The position numbers were made by a program, and so were the translations under genes. A DNA stretch of 64,000 nt. Origin: Limnohabitans sp. MORI2. GTDB taxonomy: Bacteria; Pseudomonadota; Gammaproteobacteria; Burkholderiales; Burkholderiaceae_C. Positions within the stretch are counted from its first letter, which is position 1. Each line of letters opens with the position of its first letter. The notes beneath the pieces were generated by a model. It did not search any database. It was not told where the DNA came from and worked only from the letters and a program-made list of their open reading frames with translations. The DNA is taken from positions 2,542,001 through 2,606,000 of the forward strand of contig NZ_AP027058.1 in the NCBI RefSeq assembly GCF_027925025.1, written 5' to 3'. This document shows positions 58,011-64,000 of this stretch, one piece after another.

Positions 58011-59135
58011 TTAGAGCACCACGCCGTCAGCGTCAACTTCGGCGGCTTTCGCTTCTTTCGCAGCCTTGCTGGCCTTGGGTGCTTTTTCTTCTTTGGCAGC
58101 GGGGACTTCGGGGCCACCGGCCAACAAAGGAATGCCCAAAGATTCGCGCACTTTGTTTTCAATCTCAAACGCGAGCGCTTCGTTTTCGCGCAAGAACTCA
58201 CGGGCATTGTCCCGACCTTGGCCAATTTTTTCGCCGTTGTAGGCATACCAAGCGCCCGACTTTTCAATGACTTTGGCGTTCACACCCATGTCAATGATTT
58301 CGCCTTGGCGGCTGATACCTTCACCAAACAAGATGTCGAACTCAGCCGTCTTGAAGGGGGGCGACACTTTGTTCTTCACCACCTTGACTTTGGTCTCGTT
58401 ACCCACGGCTTCGTCGCCACGTTTGATGGTGCCGGTGCGGCGAATGTCCAAACGCACCGAGGCATAGAACTTGAGCGCGTTACCACCCGTTGTAGTTTCG
58501 GGCGAGCCAAACATCACGCCAATCTTCATGCGGATTTGGTTGATGAAGATCACCGTGCAATTGGTCTTCTTGATGGAGGCCGTCAATTTCCGTAGCGCTT
58601 GGCTCATCAAGCGGGCTTGCAGGCCGGGCAATGAATCGCCCATGTCGCCTTCGAGTTCGGCCTTAGGGGTGAGGGCGGCCACGGAGTCGACCACCACCAA
58701 GTCCACCGCGCCAGAGCGCACGAGGCTGTCCACCACTTCAAGCGCTTGTTCGCCGGTGTCGGGCTGGCTGATGAGCAAGTCTTGCAAGTTCACACCGAGC
58801 TTTTGAGCGTATTGCGAATCCAGTGCATGCTCAGCGTCCACAAACGCGCAAGTGCCGCCTTGCTTTTGCATCTCGGCAATCACTTGCAAGGTGAGGGTGG
58901 TTTTGCCTGACGATTCAGGGCCGTAAATTTCGATCACGCGGCCACGGGGCAGGCCGCCAACGCCCAAGGCGATGTCCAGACCCAAGGAGCCAGTGGACAC
59001 GACTTGGATGTCGTCCACCACCTCACCCTCGCCCAAACGCATGATGGTGCCTTTGCCAAATTGCTTTTCAATTTGGGCCAGCGCGGCTTGCAGGGCTTTG
59101 GCTTTTTCACTATCGACGGCGGGTTTGGTGCTCAT
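58011..59135 (-). CDS. recA: Recombinase A
   Basis: 374 aa. Walker [11 protein letters not shown], Walker [11 protein letters not shown], loop 2 region [21 protein letters not shown] (in parts), and an acidic/lysine-rich C-tail. Start ATG 59135 has GGAGA upstream; an ATG at 59165 is a possible longer form without homology. A degenerate LexA-type box lies 34-49 bases upstream. Confidence 0.97.
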   Translation of the reverse strand: MSTKPAVDSEKAKALQAALAQIEKQFGKGTIMRLGEGEVVDDIQVVSTGSLGLDIALGVGGLPRGRVIEIYGPESSGKTTLTLQVIAEMQKQGGTCAFVDAEHALDSQYAQKLGVNLQDLLISQPDTGEQALEVVDSLVRSGAVDLVVVDSVAALTPKAELEGDMGDSLPGLQARLMSQALRKLTASIKKTNCTVIFINQIRMKIGVMFGSPETTTGGNALKFYASVRLDIRRTGTIKRGDEAVGNETKVKVVKNKVSPPFKTAEFDILFGEGISRQGEIIDMGVNAKVIEKSGAWYAYNGEKIGQGRDNAREFLRENEALAFEIENKVRESLGIPLLAGGPEVPAAKEEKAPKASKAAKEAKAAEVDADGVVL

Positions 59136-59168
59136 GGTGTTCTCCGGTTTGGGTTTGATTTCCAACCA

Positions 59169-59229
59169 CTGATTGAATCAACAGCTGGATGCTTGACCAG
59201 TACTTTACCGCAAAGTCAAAACTTGTAAA
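59169..59229 (-). promoter_or_regulatory. recA promoter and candidate LexA box
   Basis: On the minus strand TTTACA (59229-59224) and TAAAGT (59207-59202), 16 bases apart, form a plausible promoter. Just downstream, CTGTTGATTCAATCAG (59184-59169) fits CTGT-N8-ACAG with one mismatch in the eight defined bases and is close to a perfect dyad. That position allows LexA to block transcription. Sequence-based inference only. Confidence 0.5.
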
Positions 59230-59264
59230 CACTTTTTTTGGTCAGTTTGCCTTACCATTTAGAC

Positions 59265-59774
59265 ATGGCCACAAACCCCACAAATGCCCCCCATCAAGAC
59301 TGGCGACAAATCCACCTCGGCCGCTTGCTCGGCCACGCCATGCGCCGCTTCGATGCCCGCGTGCTGCACCTGATGGCGCACAACGTCGAGGTGCCGCTGG
59401 CCTTGTCTAACCTCGCGGCCCGCGCCCAAGTGAGCGCCGCGCACATCCACATCACACGCCACCTGAGCCTTGAGGGCTCGCGCCTGAGCGAGCTGGCCGA
59501 GAGTGCCGGCATGACCAAACAAGCCATGGGCGATTTGGTCACCCAGTGCGAAGCGTGGGGTTTGGTGGAGCGCACGCCCGACCCCAGCGATGCGCGTGCA
59601 CGGCGCATCGTGTTCACCGACACGGGCTTGGCTTGGCTACGAGCGTTCGAGCAAGCGGTGGCGCAAGCCGAGGCTGAGTTCAAACAAGAGGTCGGCGCTG
59701 ACGTGGCCACCGTGGTTAGCCTAGGTCTAGAGGCCTATGCGGGCGGTTACTCCAGCCTAGAATCTAGCCCTTGA
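59265..59774 (+). CDS. MarR family transcriptional regulator
   Basis: 169 residues with a winged helix: SRLSELAESAGMTKQAMGDLVTQCEAWGLVERTPDPSDARARRI (recognition helix, then the wing with the DxRxRxI signature), flanked by dimerisation helices. The inducer is unknown. Divergent from recA across 129 bases and 33 bases upstream of the response regulator, with which it may be co-transcribed. Start ATG 59265; an upstream GTG-led frame at 59238 is less likely. Confidence 0.88.
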   Translation: MATNPTNAPHQDWRQIHLGRLLGHAMRRFDARVLHLMAHNVEVPLALSNLAARAQVSAAHIHITRHLSLEGSRLSELAESAGMTKQAMGDLVTQCEAWGLVERTPDPSDARARRIVFTDTGLAWLRAFEQAVAQAEAEFKQEVGADVATVVSLGLEAYAGGYSSLESSP

Positions 59775-59807
59775 CCCGAAAACACGCGAAGAAGCTGGAG
59801 ACAACAC

Positions 59808-60482
<675 letters not shown>

Positions 60483-60500
60483 TCCACCACACGCACGCGC

Positions 60501-61943
60501 ATGGCCAAGCTGTTTAGGCGCGAGCAACACTCGCTGTTCGGCGAGATTTTGGATTGGATGCTCACGCCGCTCTTGCTGCTGTGGCCCGTGAGCTTGGCGC
60601 TGACTTGGCTAGTCGCGCAAAACATTGCAGGACGCCCGTTTGACCGAGGTTTGGAATACAACGTTCAAGCGCTGGCTCAGCTCGTCAAGAGCGACCAGAC
60701 GCACATGTATTTCAACTTGCCTTTGCCTGCCCGCGAAATTTTGCGTGCCGATGAAGCCGACTTGATTTACTACCAAGTGTTGGGAACACGCGGTGAGTTC
60801 GTGAGTGGTGAACGCGACTTCCCTCTGCCGCCCGATGAAGAGCAACCTCTCGCAGGCGAAGTCCGCATTCGCGACGACGAAATGCGCGGCGCTGATGTGC
60901 GCGTGGCCTACACCTGGGTTCGCGTCGACATCCCCGGCACAAAGCCTGTGTTGGTGCAAGTGGGCGAGACGCTCGAAAAGCGCTCGGTGCTCGCCACAGA
61001 AATTATCAAAGGCGTCATGCTGCCGCAATTCGTCATCTTGCCGTTGGCCGTGTTGTTGGTGTGGTTGGCGTTGGCACGCGGCATTCGCCCATTGAGCAAA
61101 CTGGAAGAGCGCATTCGCCTGCGCAAGCCCGATGACCTGAGCCCCCTCGACGAATCAGCCGTGCCACAAGAAGTGGCACCACTGGTGGCCTCCATCAACG
61201 ATTTGCTCACACGGCTCAAAGAATCCATCGCCACACAAAAACGCTTCTTGGCCGATGCCGCGCATCAGCTCAAAACACCACTTGCGGGCTTGCGCATGCA
61301 AGCCGACTTGGCACAGCGCGAAGACTCGAGCGCAGACGAATTGAAACAATCGCTCAAGCTCATTGGTCGCGCCAGCATTCGTGCCACACACACGGTGAAC
61401 CAACTGCTGTCGCTCGCTCGTGCTGAAAGCAGCACCAGCAATATCGCGCGCAGCCCATGCGACTTGGTTGAATTGGTGAGCGATGTGATTCAAGACTCAC
61501 TGCCACGCGCGATGGACAAATACATTGACCTCGGCTACGAAGGTGCGGAGATGGGCAGCACCGGCGTACGCGTGATGGGCAACCCCACGCTGCTCAAAGA
61601 AATGGTGCGCAATTTGGTGGACAACGCCATCAACTACACGCCCTCTAGCGAAGATGCGCCGGGTGTCATCACGGTGCGTTTGCTGGCCGACAAGTTTGGC
61701 AAAGTCGTCGTGTTGCAAGTGGAAGATTCAGGCCCCGGCATACCCGAAGCCGAGCGCGATCTGGTGTTCCAACCCTTCTACCGTGCCTTGGGCACAGAGG
61801 CGGACGGGTCTGGTTTGGGCTTGCCCATCGTGATTGAAATTGCGCACCAACACGCCGCCGTGGTGACACTGGAAGATGCTTTCCCAGGCAAGCCCATGCC
61901 AGGCGCCCGATTCACCGTGCGGTTTTCTAACACGCAGGCTTAA
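60501..61943 (+). CDS. tctE: Sensor histidine kinase (TctE-like)
   Basis: 480 residues. Membrane helix at about 23-41, periplasmic 2CSK_N-type domain to about 165, second helix about 168-190, HAMP-like linker, HisKA with the phospho-acceptor His in FLADAAHQLKTPLAGLRMQ (about 254), and HATPase motifs EDSGPGIPEAERD and GSGLGLPIV. Partner of the preceding response regulator. Signal unknown. Confidence 0.92.
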   Translation: MAKLFRREQHSLFGEILDWMLTPLLLLWPVSLALTWLVAQNIAGRPFDRGLEYNVQALAQLVKSDQTHMYFNLPLPAREILRADEADLIYYQVLGTRGEFVSGERDFPLPPDEEQPLAGEVRIRDDEMRGADVRVAYTWVRVDIPGTKPVLVQVGETLEKRSVLATEIIKGVMLPQFVILPLAVLLVWLALARGIRPLSKLEERIRLRKPDDLSPLDESAVPQEVAPLVASINDLLTRLKESIATQKRFLADAAHQLKTPLAGLRMQADLAQREDSSADELKQSLKLIGRASIRATHTVNQLLSLARAESSTSNIARSPCDLVELVSDVIQDSLPRAMDKYIDLGYEGAEMGSTGVRVMGNPTLLKEMVRNLVDNAINYTPSSEDAPGVITVRLLADKFGKVVVLQVEDSGPGIPEAERDLVFQPFYRALGTEADGSGLGLPIVIEIAHQHAAVVTLEDAFPGKPMPGARFTVRFSNTQA

Positions 61944-61948
61944 TCCGT

Positions 61949-61977
61949 TTGAGCCGAGCTGTTATCGTTCGTGTATT
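61949..61977 (+). promoter_or_regulatory. Candidate fur promoter
   Basis: TTGAGC (61949-61954) and TGTATT (61972-61977) with a 17-base spacer, giving a start about 9 bases before the ATG at 61993. I see no convincing Fur box in the gap. Confidence 0.35.
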
Positions 61978-61992
61978 CGATGAAAGAACACC

Positions 61993-62430
61993 ATGGATAC
62001 AGATAAGTATTCTTCGCAATTAAAAAGCAAGGGGCTCAAGGTCACCAGCCAGCGCATCACCGTTTTGGATATTTTTCACCAAAGCGATGCAAGGCACCTC
62101 TCGGCCGAAGATGTTTACAAAAAAGTGTTGCAACACGAAAGCGACATCGGTATCGCCACGGTTTATCGCGTGTTAACTCAATTTGCAGATGCAGGCATTT
62201 TGGTCGCGACCAATTTTGAAACTGGCAAAACCACCTTCGAGCTGAACGAAGGCGGGCATCACGATCACTTGGTCTGTCTGAGCTGCGGATCCGTGGTCGA
62301 ATTTCACGATGAAGACATCGAATCCAAGCAAGAAAAAATCGCCAAAAAACACGGCTTCAAATTGATCAACCACTCCATGTCTCTGTACGGGCTGTGTTCC
62401 AAACCAGAATGTGCTGAATCAGCACCGTGA
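61993..62430 (+). CDS. fur: Ferric uptake regulator Fur
   Basis: 145-residue iron-responsive repressor. Winged helix GLKVTSQRITVLDIF and SDIGIATVYRVLTQFADAGI, metal site HHDHLVC, and the two zinc pairs CLSCG and GLCSKPEC, as in E. coli Fur. Base composition looks more A/T-rich and Lys-rich than its neighbours. Located between the kinase and an iron transporter. Betaproteobacteria usually keep fur elsewhere, so this may be a second copy; the window cannot tell. Confidence 0.9.
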   Translation: MDTDKYSSQLKSKGLKVTSQRITVLDIFHQSDARHLSAEDVYKKVLQHESDIGIATVYRVLTQFADAGILVATNFETGKTTFELNEGGHHDHLVCLSCGSVVEFHDEDIESKQEKIAKKHGFKLINHSMSLYGLCSKPECAESAP

Positions 62431-62436
62431 CAGAAA

Positions 62437-63597
62437 TTAAGCCGCCGCTTTGACGTGAAAGTGCACGGGCTGTTCGTGCGGTGCTTCGTGATCTGCGCAC
62501 GGCATATTGCACAAGTCGTGGCCATTCACAGGGCACGCACGGTTAAAGGTAACCACATGGTCAACCTCAGCGCGAATGCCTATCCACTCACCCACCACAT
62601 GGTCATGGTGACTAGGCACATGCGCCATGACCGTCTCACCTGTTTTCAGGCGTAGGGTGTACAAAAACTCTGAACCGCGAAATGATTTGCGAATGATTTC
62701 CGCTTTCACGGGCGCATCGTCGTCGTGCACGATGTCATCGGCACGCAGCAATACATCGCACTCGCCCGCCGCAAAAGTACAAGGCAGTGGACACTCAGCC
62801 ACATCCACCAAATCACCCATCGGGGTACTGACCACGACTTGGTTGTTCACCTCTCGCAAAGTGGCAGGCGTAAACACGCCGTGACCAATGAACTCGGCCA
62901 CAAAGCGTGTGGCGGGTCGGTGATAGAGCGTGTAGGCGTCGTCCCACTGGTGCAAACGACCTTCAGACATGACGCCAATCACATCACCAATGGCAAAGGC
63001 TTCCATTTGGTCGTGCGTCACAAATAAAGCGGTGGTTTGTGCTTCTTTCAAAATGCCGCGCACCTCTAAGGCCAAGCGCTCGCGCAACTCAACGTCGAGG
63101 TTGGAAAAAGGCTCATCGAGCAACAACAGCTGGGGCCTAGGCGCTAACGCACGGGCCAAGGCCACGCGCTGCTGCTGGCCGCCCGACAACTCATGCGGGT
63201 AACGCTGCGCACTGCTAGACAAGCCCACCAGCGCCAGCACCTCACGCACACGCGCCTCGCGCTCGGCGCGTGGCTGCTTGTGCAGGCCAAAGCTGATGTT
63301 GTCTTGCACGCTCAGGTGAGGAAAAAGGGCGTAGTCTTGAAAGACCATACCGATGCGACGCGCTTCTGGCGCCACATGCGCCGTAGCACTGCTGACCACC
63401 GATTGAGCCAAGCGGATTTCACCCGCACTGACACGCTCTAGCCCTGCGACGGCACGTAACAAAGTGGTTTTACCGCAGCCCGAGGGACCAATGAGCACGC
63501 CCATTTCGCCCGCGCGCAACCCTAAAGTGACGCGATCCACCGAAGGACGGGCGCGTTCTGGGTAATTGACCGAGAGCTGGACGACATCTAAAAACAT
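62437..63597 (-). CDS. fbpC: Iron(III) ABC transporter ATP-binding protein (FbpC-like)
   Basis: 386 residues: Walker A GPSGCGKTT, signature LSGGQQQR, Walker B LLLLDEPFSNLD and a switch His in VTHDQ, then a TOBE-type C-terminal domain. The last 32 residues hold three Cys and five His, a possible metal-binding tail. Converges with fur, 6 bases apart. ATG 63597 has a TACAAT 6 bases upstream and no ribosome site; an ATG at 63621 is possible. Divergent from fbpB. Confidence 0.9.
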   Translation of the reverse strand: MFLDVVQLSVNYPERARPSVDRVTLGLRAGEMGVLIGPSGCGKTTLLRAVAGLERVSAGEIRLAQSVVSSATAHVAPEARRIGMVFQDYALFPHLSVQDNISFGLHKQPRAEREARVREVLALVGLSSSAQRYPHELSGGQQQRVALARALAPRPQLLLLDEPFSNLDVELRERLALEVRGILKEAQTTALFVTHDQMEAFAIGDVIGVMSEGRLHQWDDAYTLYHRPATRFVAEFIGHGVFTPATLREVNNQVVVSTPMGDLVDVAECPLPCTFAAGECDVLLRADDIVHDDDAPVKAEIIRKSFRGSEFLYTLRLKTGETVMAHVPSHHDHVVGEWIGIRAEVDHVVTFNRACPVNGHDLCNMPCADHEAPHEQPVHFHVKAAA

Positions 63598-63603
63598 AGG
63601 CCC

Positions 63604-63666
63604 ATTGTAGAGAGAGCGCATGAACACCACGTCTTCACGCCATGCCTTGTGCGGCCTCCCTACAAT
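63604..63666. promoter_or_regulatory. Symmetric -10 elements for the divergent fbpC and fbpB genes
   Basis: Inverted octamers CATTGTAG and CTACAATG flank the gap. Each contains TACAAT on its own strand: 63609-63604 for fbpC (6 bases before ATG 63597) and 63661-63666 for fbpB (5 bases before ATG 63672). Start points would fall at or beside the start codons, giving leaderless messages. No good -35 is visible on either side. Confidence 0.45.
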
Positions 63667-63671
63667 GCCGC

Positions 63672-64000
63672 ATGGTTTTTAGCGCTCGCTTGTTTTTACG
63701 CTGTGTGTTGGTCGTGCTGGCTTTGTGGTTGGCGCTGCCAGTATTGACTGTGCTGTTTTCGTGGGGGCAGTGGAACTCGGTATCAGCCAGCATCTTGGCG
63801 GAAATGGCCAGCACTGTGTTGCCAGACTACGTGGGCACATCCTTGTTGTTATGCGCCTTGGTGAGCTTGGGCGTCATCAGCATGGGTACGGTGTCTGCGG
63901 CAGCTGTGACGCTGTTTGACTTTCCGATGCGACGCAGTTTGGAATGGGCGCTGCTCTTGCCATTGGCCATGCCCGCCTATGTGGTGGCGTATGCCTACAC
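63672..64000 (+). CDS. fbpB: Iron(III) ABC transporter permease (FbpB-like), cut by window end
   Basis: Reads MVFSARLFLRCVLVVLALWL and continues open to the last base, so the gene is truncated at the window edge. Visible: a first membrane helix (about residues 8-28), then LPDYVGTSLLLCALVSLGVI and LLLPLAMPAYVVAYAY, the ThiP/FbpB permease pattern with the start of the first transport domain. Partner of fbpC. The ATG at 63672 lies beside TACAAT; an upstream in-frame ATG at 63642 is possible. Confidence 0.82.
   Translation, partial: MVFSARLFLRCVLVVLALWLALPVLTVLFSWGQWNSVSASILAEMASTVLPDYVGTSLLLCALVSLGVISMGTVSAAAVTLFDFPMRRSLEWALLLPLAMPAYVVAYAY

Noticed and set aside
61949..61992. Fur box ahead of fur
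   Set aside because: Only a weak ATCG...CGAT dyad is present; it does not match the GATAATGATAATCATTATC consensus.

Overview
The window is an ordinary, densely packed chromosomal segment of a betaproteobacterium. It most resembles the Burkholderiales family Comamonadaceae (Limnohabitans/Rhodoferax/Acidovorax-like). Reasons are the moderate-to-high GC coding style, the characteristic neighbourhoods (purE-purK-tsaC, def-fmt, recA-recX, a TctD/TctE-type two-component pair, YhdP next to GlnE, type 2 ArgC) and the close similarity in style of the housekeeping proteins. I see no rRNA, tRNA, CRISPR array, transposase, integrase or phage module. Genes are tightly spaced, often overlapping by 1-4 bases or abutting stop to start, and no gene-free stretch exceeds 300 bases.

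Layout. 0-10 kb: the end of dacB, a SemiSWEET, a lipoprotein of the SGNH hydrolase fold that lacks its catalytic residues, tsaC/purK/purE, a CnoX-type thioredoxin, purC, fba and pyk. 10-20 kb: a membrane fatty-acid desaturase, a small secreted protein, pgk, an SDR, a cupin, azlD/azlC/fmt/def in one overlapping operon, a penicillin-acylase family Ntn hydrolase, and dprA. 20-31 kb: smg, secF/secD/yajC, a fused indolepyruvate ferredoxin oxidoreductase, mltA. 29-39 kb: a chain yhdP > sensor kinase > FixJ-like regulator > mltA on the minus strand, divergent from glnE, then the heptose-phosphate adenylyltransferase gene.

39-45 kb is the most distinctive region. A MerR-type regulator with an apparently complete adenosylcobalamin photoreceptor domain (CarH/LitR class) is divergent from a six-gene operon: secreted glutathione peroxidase, FAD-dependent amine-oxidase-like protein, DUF1365, cyclopropane-fatty-acid-synthase-like methyltransferase, SDR, SnoaL-like protein. 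An imperfect palindrome lies in the 99-base gap between them. The simplest reading is a light- and B12-gated lipid-modification and photo-oxidative stress system.

45-64 kb: a GST, purB, yaeQ, a DUF3717-DUF1289 fusion, a YvlD-like membrane protein, an M48/TPR peptidase (BepA-like), moaC, a WaaE-like glycosyltransferase, a PglL-type O-oligosaccharyltransferase next to a type IV pilin, sucD/sucC, argC, recX/recA, a MarR regulator, a TctDE two-component system, a Fur protein, and divergent iron(III) ABC transporter genes fbpC and fbpB (the latter cut by the window end). In the fbpC/fbpB gap both genes have a TACAAT hexamer 5-6 bases before the start codon, which suggests leaderless transcripts.
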